Assembly: GCF_014904795.1 (NCBI RefSeq)
Contig: NZ_JACZFS010000009.1
Location: 248,001-312,000, forward strand
DNA length: 64,000 nt
Source of the DNA: Nisaea nitritireducens
GTDB lineage: Bacteria; Pseudomonadota; Alphaproteobacteria; Thalassobaculales; Thalassobaculaceae
Direction of reading: 5' to 3'
The notes below the pieces were generated by a model. The model made no database searches, was not told the origin of the DNA, and saw only the letters and a program-made list of their open reading frames with translations. The first letter of the stretch is position 1. Every line of letters begins with the position of its first letter. Below, one piece after another: positions 1 through 9,128 of this stretch. The position numbers and the translations under genes are program-made.

Positions 1-125
1 TTGCCCGCGCTCGCGTGCCTGTGAACAACTGCGATACATATCGGACAGGGACATGGGCGCGTCCAGTCCTATATTCGACGAGCTTTCTTCGTCATTTAGA
101 CCGGGTCTCCGGAGAGGTTGGGCGC

Positions 126-1142
126 ATGCGGGTTGCAACTATTCTGACGACAGCTGTCATAGCAATGGCGTCGATGTCCGTATCGGCAGCGGAACTGTCG
201 GTCCGTAAACTGGATCTTACAGCTCCCGGCGGTACGCTTGTCAGTACGATGGATCACGTTCTGGCGCGGGCCGCAAATGGTGCAGTGTTTGAAGTCACCG
301 GCGATGGGTCGGTGATCGATAAATCCGGAGCGGTACAGATGCCAGAGCCCGGCCCTTTGCCGCTTCCGCTCGTGAAGGACGGCCGGGTTGCGATCAGTCC
401 GGATGGCCGGATCAAGGCCTGGTACAATAGCGAAACTGAAAGCTACGGCCACGGCGCACTTGGAGATCCGGTGGAGGCGCTGAGCCTGGTGGTGCAGGAG
501 GAGAGCGGCGCGCCCGCTATCTATACGGTAACGGCGGACGAGGTGTTTGAGGATCTCGAACCCCGGATTGTCGACCTGGATCGCGAGCAACAAGGCCGGC
601 CGGAAATCGTGGCCATCACGGCATCGTCGACTGGCGGAGCCGGGATTGCGGTGTTCGGTCTTGGCAGGGACAGCGACGGCAATCCCGCGCTGCTTCGGCT
701 GGCCAGTTCCGCCAGGATCGGAGCTCCGTACCGTTGGCTGAATATTGCCGGCATTGCCGATTTCGACGGCGATGGCTTTACCGAGATCGCTTATGTCGAC
801 CGGCCGCATATCCGTGGCGAGCTGGTCTTTCTGGAATGGCGCGGTGGCCGTCTGCGCGAACAGGCGCGCGAGGGTGGGTATGCCAACCATCATGGCGGCT
901 CGACGGTCCAGGACCTGTCGGAAATTGCCGATGTCGACGACGACGGCAATCCCGATCTTATCCTGCCCGTGCGGGGATATGGTGCCATTGTCGCAGTATC
1001 GCTGACACCAGACGGGCCGCGCAGGATCGCCGAGGTGAAGATACCATCGGCGCCCCTTTCCAGCATCGTCTCCACGAGCCCGCAGAGCGCGGTCTATCTC
1101 GATAGAGACGGGGCTCTGTATGAGATCCGGTGGGCGCCCTAG
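126..1142 (+). CDS. Secreted FG-GAP/VCBS repeat protein
   Basis: This is probably a periplasmic or secreted beta-propeller-like protein of unknown function, about 338 residues long. The chosen ATG opens a clear signal peptide (MRVATILTTAVIAM, cut after a small-residue SVSAAE stretch). It has GGAGAG at 111-116, nine bases upstream. An in-frame start at 15 would bury the signal peptide. Three stretches have the calcium-binding FG-GAP/VCBS pattern: around DLDREQQGRPEIV, IADFDGDGFTEIAY and IADVDDDGNPDLIL. No catalytic motif is visible. It stands alone on the plus strand and runs tail to tail with the lactonase gene that follows. The family assignment is good; the biological role is open. Confidence 0.75.
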   Translation: MRVATILTTAVIAMASMSVSAAELSVRKLDLTAPGGTLVSTMDHVLARAANGAVFEVTGDGSVIDKSGAVQMPEPGPLPLPLVKDGRVAISPDGRIKAWYNSETESYGHGALGDPVEALSLVVQEESGAPAIYTVTADEVFEDLEPRIVDLDREQQGRPEIVAITASSTGGAGIAVFGLGRDSDGNPALLRLASSARIGAPYRWLNIAGIADFDGDGFTEIAYVDRPHIRGELVFLEWRGGRLREQAREGGYANHHGGSTVQDLSEIADVDDDGNPDLILPVRGYGAIVAVSLTPDGPRRIAEVKIPSAPLSSIVSTSPQSAVYLDRDGALYEIRWAP

Positions 1143-1157
1143 GGCAGGTCTGCCAGC

Positions 1158-1952
1158 TCAGATCAGGCCCTGCTTCCGGAAGAAACCGTTCATGGCGTTG
1201 GCCAGGACTTCCGGCTGTTCGAGGCTCGGGATGTGTCCGGCATTTGGAATTTCTACATAGGACGCATTTTTCATGGCATCGGCCATGGCCTTGACGAGTG
1301 CGGGCGGTGTCGCGCCGTCTTCAGCACCGCAGAGAACCAGGGTCGGCACGGTCAGAGAGAGGGTTGCCTCGGTCAGGTCCGCGTCACGGATCGCCGAGCA
1401 GCAGCCGAGATAGCCGGCCTGTGTGGTCCGCGCGAGCAGGTTGCGCCACCCTGCCGTGGCGGCCGGATTGTTTTTCCGGAAAGAGGCCGAGAACCAGCGC
1501 TCCATCACACCATCGGCGATACTTTCGAGACCGTTCGCGGAGATCGCATCAATGCGGTCCTGCCAGAGGCTGGCTTCCCCGATTTTTGGCGCCGTATCCA
1601 TGCACACGAGGGCGTCGACCTGTTCGGGATACCGGGCCGCATAGTCCTGGGCGATCATCCCGCCGATGGAAACACCGCCAAGCAGGAAGCGCTCCAGCCC
1701 GGCATGGTCGGTGATGATTTTCAGGTCGGAGCTCAAATCCTGGATGGAGTAGGGAGGCTCGGACACGTCCGTCAGGCCGTGTCCGCGTTTGTCATACCGG
1801 ATAATGCGTCCGATCCCTTCCAGCTTCGGCAGCAGCTGGTCCCAGATCCGGAAATCCGTGCCGAGAGAGTTGGCGAGAACCAGCGTCGGGCCGGTCCCGA
1901 CTGTCCGGTCGGAATAGTGAAATGTTCGTGATCCAGCTTTGAAGAATGCCAT
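1158..1952 (-). CDS. pcaD: 3-oxoadipate enol-lactonase-like alpha/beta hydrolase
   Basis: This is a cytoplasmic alpha/beta hydrolase of 264 residues, the usual PcaD length. PcaD hydrolyses 3-oxoadipate enol-lactone to 3-oxoadipate in the beta-ketoadipate pathway. An oxyanion-hole region lies near NSLGTD, the nucleophile elbow reads GVSIGG, an acidic residue lies in LVLCGAEDGATP, and the catalytic histidine is in NAGHIPSLEQP near the C-terminus. No other pca genes are in the window, so substrate specificity rests on sequence resemblance. A general carboxylesterase is the alternative. It diverges from the metallo-beta-lactamase-fold gene across about 225 bp, which probably holds both promoters. 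Confidence 0.72.
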   Translation of the reverse strand: MAFFKAGSRTFHYSDRTVGTGPTLVLANSLGTDFRIWDQLLPKLEGIGRIIRYDKRGHGLTDVSEPPYSIQDLSSDLKIITDHAGLERFLLGGVSIGGMIAQDYAARYPEQVDALVCMDTAPKIGEASLWQDRIDAISANGLESIADGVMERWFSASFRKNNPAATAGWRNLLARTTQAGYLGCCSAIRDADLTEATLSLTVPTLVLCGAEDGATPPALVKAMADAMKNASYVEIPNAGHIPSLEQPEVLANAMNGFFRKQGLI

Positions 1953-2177
1953 TTTATTTCCTCCCTCGCGTTCTCTTCTGCTCGGGTTTTGTACCCTTAA
2001 CCTGCGGAAACTCCACCTTATTTAAGACCCTTGCGATAAAGGTCCGAGCAGGCGCTGCAGTGCGGGAGGCTGTAAGCTTCGTGAGCGGACCTCTTTTTCC
2101 GGCACCCGCATCTTTTCAGCGCGGCCTGCTGCGCTACTTCCAAGGCTTTGACTTTGTTCGGTCGAGGGAGGACCCAG

Positions 2178-3164
2178 ATGACGACCCGTTTAAAAGCGCT
2201 TACCAGGCGGGAAGCAATGTTTGCCGCCGCTGGAACATTGGCCGCACCGGCAGTGCTCACCAGTCTGCCGTCTCTGGTTGAGGCGGCGGCACCGATGCAG
2301 GGGGCGTCACACCCGTCGCATTACCGCTTCAAGCTCGGTACGTTTGAGGTAACGACGATCTGGGATGGGGCCATCCAGCTCGATGGTCCGCACCCGATTT
2401 TCGGGCAAGACCAGTCACAGGAAGACGTGGTGCGGCTCGCGGAAGAAAATCACCTGCCGGGGAACCGGATGGAGATCTCTTTCACGCCGGTTATCGTCAA
2501 CACCGGCAAAGAAGTGGTCATGTTCGACGCCGGAAACGGTAATGGTCGCAGGCCGAACGCCGGCCATCTTGCAGAAGCCCTCGGCCGGGCCGGGTTTACC
2601 GCAGAGCAGATCGACGTTGTCGTCCTGACCCATTTCCATCCGGACCATATCGGGGGCCTGATGGAAGGCGGCGGCGCATTGTTCCCGAACGCGCGTTACG
2701 TAACCGCCGCGGCGGAATACGACTTCTGGTCTCCGCCGGAAATGGCCGAGGGCAAGCTCGCGAGGGTCGGCAAGTTGGTGCAGAGCAACGTCGTCCCGTT
2801 TGCGGAGAAGATGACGTTTCTGAAGCCCGGCGAAGACGTGGTGTCCGGCATTCAGGCCGTTGGTGCGGCAGGGCATACACCTGGGCACATGGCATATCAC
2901 TTCGAAAGCGACGGACGGCGACTGCTCGCCTGGGCCGATACCACCAATCACTATGTGGCATCCTTGCAGCGTCCGGACTGGCATGTGCGGTTTGACATGG
3001 ATAAGGAAGCCGCCGCGGCGACGCGCAAGCGCTTGCTGGATATGGCAGCGGCCGAGAAAATTCCTGCTACGGGATATCACATGCCATTCCCGGCCGTGGG
3101 ATATGTGGAGACGCACGGAGCTGCCTATCGCTGGGTGCCGGCAAGCTATCAGCTCAATCTCTAG
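2178..3164 (+). CDS. Exported metallo-beta-lactamase-fold hydrolase
   Basis: This is a zinc-dependent MBL-fold hydrolase with an N-terminal export signal. The start at 2178 has GGGAGGA at 2166-2172. The first residues contain a twin-arginine motif (LTRREAMFAA) followed by an Ala/Leu-rich stretch ending near VEAAAP, so Tat export to the periplasm is likely. The metal-binding motif is HFHPDHIGG; later ligands include the His in AGHTPGHM, the Asp in LAWADTTNH and the His in TGYHMPFP. The substrate cannot be told from sequence; quorum-quenching lactonases, arylsulfatase-like and other hydrolases share the fold. An ATG 30 bases upstream lacks a ribosome-binding site and would disturb the signal. 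Confidence 0.78.
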   Translation: MTTRLKALTRREAMFAAAGTLAAPAVLTSLPSLVEAAAPMQGASHPSHYRFKLGTFEVTTIWDGAIQLDGPHPIFGQDQSQEDVVRLAEENHLPGNRMEISFTPVIVNTGKEVVMFDAGNGNGRRPNAGHLAEALGRAGFTAEQIDVVVLTHFHPDHIGGLMEGGGALFPNARYVTAAAEYDFWSPPEMAEGKLARVGKLVQSNVVPFAEKMTFLKPGEDVVSGIQAVGAAGHTPGHMAYHFESDGRRLLAWADTTNHYVASLQRPDWHVRFDMDKEAAAATRKRLLDMAAAEKIPATGYHMPFPAVGYVETHGAAYRWVPASYQLNL

Positions 3165-3188
3165 GAATTCGGCAGGCCGTGAATTCAG

Positions 3189-3222
3189 GAAGCGGCGCGT
3201 TCTTTGGCGCGTCGCTTCTTAT
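3189..3222 (+). terminator. Probable intrinsic terminator after the MBL-fold gene
   Basis: About 24 bases after the stop codon there is an 11-pair stem. GAAGCG (3189-3194) pairs with CGCTTC (3213-3218), then one G-T wobble, then CGCG (3196-3199) pairs with CGCG (3208-3211). An eight-base loop closes it. It is followed by the pyrimidine-rich TTATACTT, not a perfect T-tract, so efficiency is uncertain. Confidence 0.55.
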
Positions 3223-3305
3223 ACTTGCGCGGATAGCCGTGAAATCTGCTAGACTTACTTAAGAGTGACGCATCAAGTTTTCGTTTGATAAGGAAACGTT
3301 AACCG

Positions 3306-3333
3306 TTGTTGCGGAACACTCACCCGCTATAAA
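3306..3333 (+). promoter_or_regulatory. Possible sigma70-type promoter of the DUF2336 gene
   Basis: TTGTTG (3306-3311) and TATAAA (3328-3333) are separated by 16 bases, giving a predicted transcription start near 3340. This places the ATG at 3333 inside the -10 element. It therefore supports the downstream ATG at 3357, which also has the better ribosome-binding site. Confidence 0.4.
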
Positions 3334-3356
3334 TGCAGCGAGATGTGAGGAAGCGC

Positions 3357-4529
3357 ATGGTAAGCTCTGGTGACAGTGGCAATGGCGGCGGGGCGCTTTC
3401 GGCAGCCGATGTGCAGTCTCTGCTGAAAGATCCCTCAGCTGATAATCGTGCCGCGACAGTGGCGAAGGTGGCAGGCCAGCTGTCTACCTCCAGCTTTTCC
3501 GCAACAGAATTGCCGATGGCCCAGGAAATTCTCCGGGTCATGGCGCGCGATGCGGAACGCAGGGTCCGTGAAGCGCTGGCCCGCGAAGCGAAGTCTGCGA
3601 AAGACCTGCCGCATGACGTTGCGCTGCTTCTGGCAAAAGACGTGGAATCGGTCGCAATGCCGGTCCTCGAATTTTCCGAGGTGCTGCGCGAGGATGATCT
3701 GGTCGAGATCGCGTCCGCTGCGGATGAGATGAAGCAGTCGGCAATTGCCCGGCGTGAAAACGTTCCGGAGGCTGTTGCCGAGACACTGATCGACAAGGGA
3801 AATCAGACAGTCGTTGAAACGCTGGTGCGGAACGAAGGCGCTACGATTTCCGAGAGCGGCTTCAAGAAGGCGATCGACCGGTTCGGTGACGATGAGAATA
3901 TCCAGGACGGGTTGGTCAACCGCTCGTCTCTGCCGGTTGGAATTTCGGAGCGTCTGGTTTCGATCGTGTCGGAGCGTCTGCGGGAGCATCTGGTTAAACA
4001 CCATGATCTGCCGGCAAACATGGCGACCGACCTGCTTCTGGAAGCGCGCGAGAATGCCACGCTGAGCCTTGTGTCAAACGGAGCCGGCGCGCAGAAGGTC
4101 GAAGACCTTGTCGCCGAATTGCATCGCAATGGCCGCCTTACGGAATCAATTGTTGTCCGTGCTGCTTGCCTCGGTGATCTGTCCTTTGCCCAGGCGGCAC
4201 TGGCCGAACTGGCATCCGTCCCGTTGTTAAATGCACAGAAGCTGTTCGACGATGAAGGTAATCGCGGACTGAAGGCGCTGTTCGAACGGTCCGGGCTGCC
4301 GAAGCGCTCTTTCCCGGTACTGCGCAAAGCAATCGATGTGATGCGTGATACCGATTATGACGGGCTGGAGAGTGACCGGGAGCGGTTCAGTCTCAAGGTT
4401 CTGGAGCGACTGCTGACCGCATTCGAGACGGACGATTTCGGCCTTACCGAGGAAGATACGGATTACTTGCTGAAGCGTCTGGCCACCTTGACCTCAAGCA
4501 CCGCCGAGGCGCGCGAGCATTTGCACTGA
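3357..4529 (+). CDS. DUF2336 domain-containing protein
   Basis: This is a cytoplasmic all-helical protein of about 390 residues, matching the DUF2336 family that is common in Rhodospirillales and relatives and has no firm function. It is rich in short helical, HEAT-like segments (for example RDAERRVREALAREAKSAKD). It has no signal peptide, membrane segment or catalytic motif. The start at 3357 is preceded by GAGGAAG; the ATG at 3333 overlaps a likely -10 element. It is convergent with the large PAS histidine kinase and sits at the edge of a cluster of phosphorelay genes, so a signalling role is a reasonable guess but only from context. Confidence 0.72.
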   Translation: MVSSGDSGNGGGALSAADVQSLLKDPSADNRAATVAKVAGQLSTSSFSATELPMAQEILRVMARDAERRVREALAREAKSAKDLPHDVALLLAKDVESVAMPVLEFSEVLREDDLVEIASAADEMKQSAIARRENVPEAVAETLIDKGNQTVVETLVRNEGATISESGFKKAIDRFGDDENIQDGLVNRSSLPVGISERLVSIVSERLREHLVKHHDLPANMATDLLLEARENATLSLVSNGAGAQKVEDLVAELHRNGRLTESIVVRAACLGDLSFAQAALAELASVPLLNAQKLFDDEGNRGLKALFERSGLPKRSFPVLRKAIDVMRDTDYDGLESDRERFSLKVLERLLTAFETDDFGLTEEDTDYLLKRLATLTSSTAEAREHLH

Positions 4530-4575
4530 GGCCGGTTTCCGTGACGTTTTTTAACCGTCTCCGGAAATAGTTTTC

Positions 4576-6849
4576 TCAGGCTTTCACGTTACGCGGAAGA
4601 CTGACGGTGAAGGTCGATCCTGCACCCGGACTGCTTTCGACAGAGAGTGTGCCGCCATGGGCCTCGGCTATTGGCCGGCAGATACTCAGGCCCAGACCGG
4701 TGCCGCTGCTGTGCCTGTCATCGGCACTGTCCACCCGGAAGAAACGTGTGAAAATCCGTTCCTGCAATTCCTTGGGAATGCCTTCCCCGTGATCCCTGAC
4801 CGAGAAGGTTAGGGTGTCAGCCGTGCTTTCGGACCTGACTTCGACCTGTTGGCCTGATTTGGAGAATTTGATCCCATTCGATATCAGGTTCGTAATGACC
4901 TGAGTCATGCGGTTTGGGTCGCCTGTAAAAATCGGGTTTTCGGCGGTTTTGCAGATCTTGAGGCTGACACCAAACTTGATGGAGTACGGCTGCATGCTGA
5001 CGACGCAGTCAGAGATCAACTGTTCAATATCGCTCTGCTGCATATCGTAAGACATCTGACCGGCATCGATTTTCTCAATATCCAGAATATCGGTCACCAG
5101 AACGCCGAGACGCTCGCTATTGCGATAGGCGATATCGATAATTTGCTGCATCTGGTCGGTGAGCGAGCCGGCAACTCCGCTGCGTGCCAGCCCTAGGGCT
5201 CCGGTGATCGAGGTGAGCGGCGTCTTCAATTCGTGACTGACAGTGGAAATGAACTCGCGCTTGATGCGTTCAAGATGCTTGCGCTCTGAAATATCGCGGA
5301 TAATGCCGACAAACCGGAGGCTCGTGCCGACGAACATTTCACCGACCGCGAGTTCGATCGGAAAAACGGTTCCATCCGATTTAATCGCGGTGAACTCCCT
5401 GTTTTTTCCAATTACGTTCTTGGTATGGCCGGTCAGATAGCTCGCGATATAGCGCGGATGATTTGCGTGGTGCTTCCCGGTCATGAGGATACTTACGTTT
5501 TTTCCGAGAGCCTCTTCGCGCCGGGTTCCGAACATGCGTTCGGCTGCCGGATTGAAGGTGAGGATGACGCCATTGCTGTCGATAGTGATAATGGCATCGA
5601 CCACCGTATCGAGGATGGCGCGGATCGACTCTGCCCGTTCGGCAAGGACTTCGGTGGCTTTAACGTGCTCGGTCACATCATGTGCGACGATCATGTGTTG
5701 AATGACAGTGCCATCGCTGGCCCGGATCGCCTGCCGCTCGAATTCGACCCAGATCGGCGTGCCGTTCTTTTTGTAATGCAGTATCGTGCCGCTGACCGAC
5801 TTGCCGTGCTCAATATCGTTGTCGACGGATTCCGCGACCGATTTGTCGGTATCCGGCCCGCGCATGAAGGAGCGGGGTTCTTTCCCGGCTATCTCTTCGA
5901 TCGTGTATCCGGTGCTTTCCGTGAACGCGGGATTAACCCATTCCACCCGACCGTCTTCGTCGAGGATCGTGACCATGGACCTGGTTCGATCCACGACAAC
6001 CGATAACTGGCGGGCCTCTAGTTCGCTTTGCTGCAATCGGGCAAGTGTCGCCTTCAGCTTGGCTTCATTCTGCTTGAGCCTGGTAATGTCGATCCTCAGG
6101 CCAATGCGCATGCCGTCCGCTGTTTTGCGCTCGGCAATCCGAAGCCATCGTCCGTCGCCCAGTTGCTGCTCAATGTCCTGATTGGACGCCTGGTGTATTG
6201 CCAGCCGCTCCTTGAACCATTCCTCTTCGCGGCCGACAGCCTCCGAGTATTCGCCGGCCTCGAGTCCTGCGCGGACAATCTCGGTAAATGTCGCGCCGGG
6301 CTTTATGACATGGGCGGATCTGGTATACAGATCGCGATATTTCTGATTGCAGACGACGAGGCGGTCGTCAGAATCGAAAATGACAAAACCATCTCTCAAA
6401 GCTTCAATTGCATCGAACAGCTTTTCTTCAGCCGACCGTGCGCGTTCGACAAGAAGTGTGTTGTCTGAAATGTCCTTGATGATGCCGCGGATAATCGACG
6501 GTTTGTCACAATGCACCGGTTCAGCCCGGAGCATGTAGGTCACGGTGCACGCTGCCTCGTCTGCCTGAGCCTCAAAGGTAACCGGATCCGGAATGGCGTT
6601 GTTGAAGATTGTTTCGAACGCCCGGCGCAGCAGAGGCTGATCGGACGGGACCACCAGCGAGGCGTCAATTTCACCGCTTGGCAATAATTCAGGCTTCCAG
6701 ATGGACAGCATTTCAGCAGCGTGAAACCGGAATTCTTTCCGCTCGGAATCCCATTCCCAATAAAGCGCTTTCGAGAGTTGCTGGAGCGCTTTCATCCTGT
6801 CCGCGTCGCTGGAACCGGGAGCAACGCTGGTGATCTTCAGTTTTTGCAT
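4576..6849 (-). CDS. Multi-PAS sensor histidine kinase
   Basis: This is a soluble sensor kinase with an N-terminal PAS-like segment, then three recognisable PAS domains. In this numbering they start near residues 145, 285 and 410 (cores such as DGFVIFDSDDRLVVCNQ, VTILDEDGRVEWVNP and AIITIDSNGVILTFNP). A HisKA domain follows, with the phospho-accepting His near 539 in VSHELKTPLTSI, then HATPase_c with N, G1 and G2 boxes (NLISNGIKF, DHGEGIP, GTGLGLSI). No transmembrane segment or receiver is present. In-frame starts at 6972 and 6912 exist; the start at 6849 has GAGGG just upstream and drops a leader that fits no domain. It probably feeds the nearby Hpt and receiver proteins. Confidence 0.85.
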   Translation of the reverse strand: MQKLKITSVAPGSSDADRMKALQQLSKALYWEWDSERKEFRFHAAEMLSIWKPELLPSGEIDASLVVPSDQPLLRRAFETIFNNAIPDPVTFEAQADEAACTVTYMLRAEPVHCDKPSIIRGIIKDISDNTLLVERARSAEEKLFDAIEALRDGFVIFDSDDRLVVCNQKYRDLYTRSAHVIKPGATFTEIVRAGLEAGEYSEAVGREEEWFKERLAIHQASNQDIEQQLGDGRWLRIAERKTADGMRIGLRIDITRLKQNEAKLKATLARLQQSELEARQLSVVVDRTRSMVTILDEDGRVEWVNPAFTESTGYTIEEIAGKEPRSFMRGPDTDKSVAESVDNDIEHGKSVSGTILHYKKNGTPIWVEFERQAIRASDGTVIQHMIVAHDVTEHVKATEVLAERAESIRAILDTVVDAIITIDSNGVILTFNPAAERMFGTRREEALGKNVSILMTGKHHANHPRYIASYLTGHTKNVIGKNREFTAIKSDGTVFPIELAVGEMFVGTSLRFVGIIRDISERKHLERIKREFISTVSHELKTPLTSITGALGLARSGVAGSLTDQMQQIIDIAYRNSERLGVLVTDILDIEKIDAGQMSYDMQQSDIEQLISDCVVSMQPYSIKFGVSLKICKTAENPIFTGDPNRMTQVITNLISNGIKFSKSGQQVEVRSESTADTLTFSVRDHGEGIPKELQERIFTRFFRVDSADDRHSSGTGLGLSICRPIAEAHGGTLSVESSPGAGSTFTVSLPRNVKA

Positions 6850-7202
6850 CAAGCCCTCGTCATTGCCCGAATTGCAGGCGCGCGACGCAGTGTCGCTCTC
6901 ATGGCTGACCATGATGCTCAATCCCGCTTGAAGCCTGATGATCGCGGGAATGGCCAGCAACGACGGTGACATAGGAGAGTTAATACTTCGTTGTTATCGT
7001 ATGAGTTGGGGACTCTGCCGGATATCGGTATGGTCTCGTAATATTTCGCCGGCTTTAACCGGATTTAAACCGCTGTCTCATACGCTAACTGAGAACGCAA
7101 ATAGCGGTGGCACATGGTTTGTTGGGCAAGGGTAAGGATGCTTCCCAGTGAATGGCTGGACGGAGATGGTGAGGCTGCAATGAAGAAACTGGCGCTCGGG
7201 CA
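6850..7202. other. Divergent intergenic region between the PAS kinase and the Hpt gene
   Basis: This 353-base stretch holds the alternative upstream starts of the kinase (6912 and 6972). It also holds a moderately AT-rich section around 6975-7095 that probably carries divergent promoters. I see no convincing operator, RNA gene or additional coding region in it. Confidence 0.4.
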
Positions 7203-7580
7203 ATGACGGACGGCGATCTTCGGCAGGCATTCCTGGCACTCCGTGACGAATTTCTCGAAATCTGTCGCGGCCGCATCGGTGTGATCGAGCGGAACTGGTC
7301 GGAAATCACCTCCGGATCCGATGATGCAAAAAATCCCGAGGCATTGGAGTTCGTTAAGCGCGAAGCCCATACGATTGCAGGTACTTCCGGTACTTATGGG
7401 TATGCCGACGTCTCTAAATCCGCGAAAGAGCTTGAAGTTCTTTGCATCAGGTTGATGGACCAGGGTGTGAGCGACATGGATGACGCTCAAAAAGAGGAGC
7501 TTGCGGCGGCAGTGACTTCTTTACTTGAGGAAAGCACCCGTATGTTCGCGGACCCTGAAATCGGTACTGTCCCGTTCTGA
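7203..7580 (+). CDS. Stand-alone Hpt (histidine phosphotransfer) protein
   Basis: This is a 125-residue four-helix Hpt protein that would carry a phosphoryl group between receiver domains. The phosphorylatable histidine is His56 in AHTIAGTSGTYGY, a good Hpt signature. The rest is helical with no second domain. The ribosome-binding site is weak. It is convergent with a CheY-like receiver gene 20 bases downstream and close to a second Hpt gene and two histidine kinases, so a local multistep phosphorelay is likely. Partners are inferred from position only. Confidence 0.8.
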   Translation: MTDGDLRQAFLALRDEFLEICRGRIGVIERNWSEITSGSDDAKNPEALEFVKREAHTIAGTSGTYGYADVSKSAKELEVLCIRLMDQGVSDMDDAQKEELAAAVTSLLEESTRMFADPEIGTVPF

Positions 7581-7600
7581 TGATGGTGAGAGTCAAACAA

Positions 7601-7987
7601 TCATCCGGTGGTCCGGGCGTTCCAGATACGCTCCACTTCTTTGCTCAGTTGCATGGGGTCGAACGGTTTGGCGATAACGCCGATAGCCCCGATCTCCATC
7701 AGGCTGTCGATCTCGTCTTTCTGGGTCTTCGCCGTCATGAAGATGACCGGTATATGACTTGCCGCCGGGATTTTCTGAAACGCGAGGTATGTCGTCGGAC
7801 CATCCATCTCAGGCATCATGACATCCATGACGATCAAATCGGGCGCCGTGTCCGCCACGGCTGCTATGGCATCCTTGCCCGAGGCGCAGGAGAGAACGTC
7901 AAATCCTCCGATGGATTCCAGAGTCAGCTTAGTGATCGACCGGATGTCGGCTTCGTCGTCTACATGCAGAATTTTGAGCATTGGCAT
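7601..7987 (-). CDS. CheY-like single-domain response regulator
   Basis: This is a 128-residue receiver domain without an output domain. All key residues are present: the acidic pair in HVDDE (residues 9-12), phospho-accepting Asp55 in VMDVMMPEMDG, Thr85 in FMTAKT and Lys107 in AKPFDP. The start at 7987 has GGAAAG a few bases upstream; a second ATG two codons later is also possible. A start at 8176 would add an unstructured leader and is unlikely. It may act as a phosphate shuttle or sink for the neighbouring kinases and Hpt proteins, or regulate a target by direct binding, as CheY and DivK do. Confidence 0.85.
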   Translation of the reverse strand: MPMLKILHVDDEADIRSITKLTLESIGGFDVLSCASGKDAIAAVADTAPDLIVMDVMMPEMDGPTTYLAFQKIPAASHIPVIFMTAKTQKDEIDSLMEIGAIGVIAKPFDPMQLSKEVERIWNARTTG

Positions 7988-8195
7988 TGCTTTCCAAGTT
8001 CCCGCAATCGGCGGGAGGGCGGAAGAACCGTGTTTGGCGAAAGCCGTCGCGTCAATAACACCGATAGTTCCACGCGAATTTATAGACCGAACTCTAGCGC
8101 AATGGCGTCTCGCCAACGAGTGGTAAAGCATGCCATATGATTTTGAGCGGCCCGGCGGGGCGCGGTTTGACGGCAAAAGGAAGGCTCGATAGCTG

Positions 8196-8960
8196 ATGGA
8201 AGATTTTGAGAAGCATCTGGCGCGGTTGCATCAGGAGTTTTTGGACTATGCAAATGACAGCATAGGCCAGCTCGACAAGATGCTTGATGGCGCTGCCGAA
8301 CGTGGCGAGCTCGAGCCGTCTGAAATGGTCGATCTCGCCAGGATCGTGCATTCGCTGAAAGGGTCCGGCGGCACGTTCGGGTTCACCAACCTGACAATCC
8401 TCGCGCATCGCTGTGAAGACTATATTTCAGCGTCGGATTCAGGGGCACCGCTCAAGATTTCGGATATTCGGATTTTCGTTGATCGGCTTGGCGATGTGAT
8501 CGATGGGCGCATTTCCAACGATGGTCCGATCGATACTGTTGTCCGCTCTCTCCCGATGCGGTCCCGCTTCGACGTTTCGGATGTCACGGCCACAGAAGTT
8601 GAAATCGGTCTGATCATGGAGCCCGGCGCACAGGCGCGTCTTGTGACAAAAGAGCTTGAAGCTTGCGGCTATCGCGTTACGGGCGTGCAGTCGTCGATCC
8701 AGGGCATCGGTTACGTTTATCAGACCCGCCCGGACTGTGTTTTCGTTTCGGCCAACATGCCTGGTATGGATGGCGTGGATCTTATCTGCGCCCTGAAAGC
8801 AATGAAGGCGACGAAAGATATTCCCTGTGCCTTGTTGACCTCCTTTACCAGGGACAATCAATTGCTGAAGACGCTCCCGGAAACGGTTCCTATCGTGCGT
8901 AAAGGTAAGGAGTTCGGCGATGACTTGGCAGAAGCTCTGCAAAAGCTTGGATTAATCTAG
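8196..8960 (+). CDS. Hpt domain fused to a degenerate receiver (pseudo-receiver)
   Basis: This 254-residue protein has two domains. Residues 1-110 form an Hpt domain with His52 in VHSLKGSGGTFGF. Residues 135-254 have the receiver fold but not its chemistry. The phospho-accepting Asp of the usual MDxxMPxMDG motif is Ser185 (FVSANMPGMDG), and the N-terminal acidic pair is replaced by Met-Glu. The Thr/Ser (near 214) and Lys236 positions remain. The second domain therefore probably cannot be phosphorylated and may serve for binding. A GGAAGG lies about a dozen bases upstream of the start. It is followed by a PAS histidine kinase on the same strand. Confidence 0.8.
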   Translation: MEDFEKHLARLHQEFLDYANDSIGQLDKMLDGAAERGELEPSEMVDLARIVHSLKGSGGTFGFTNLTILAHRCEDYISASDSGAPLKISDIRIFVDRLGDVIDGRISNDGPIDTVVRSLPMRSRFDVSDVTATEVEIGLIMEPGAQARLVTKELEACGYRVTGVQSSIQGIGYVYQTRPDCVFVSANMPGMDGVDLICALKAMKATKDIPCALLTSFTRDNQLLKTLPETVPIVRKGKEFGDDLAEALQKLGLI

Positions 8961-9128
8961 GCTCTATCGAGGGGATGGCAAGACTGTAAAATTTGTATAA
9001 AAAAAATTAGGAAAATTGAATAAATAGTACATTCATCTTTGCTGGAATATTTCCGAATCTTGTTTTAATGAGGGTGCGCAGTTTTAAACCGTCGCCTGTA
9101 ATTAGATCCCCCTCGACAACGAGTGACA

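Noticed and set aside
4530-4575. Candidate bidirectional terminator between the DUF2336 gene and the PAS kinase (T-run near 4546-4551)
   Set aside because: A T-run is present, but I could not find a convincing stem directly before it on either strand.
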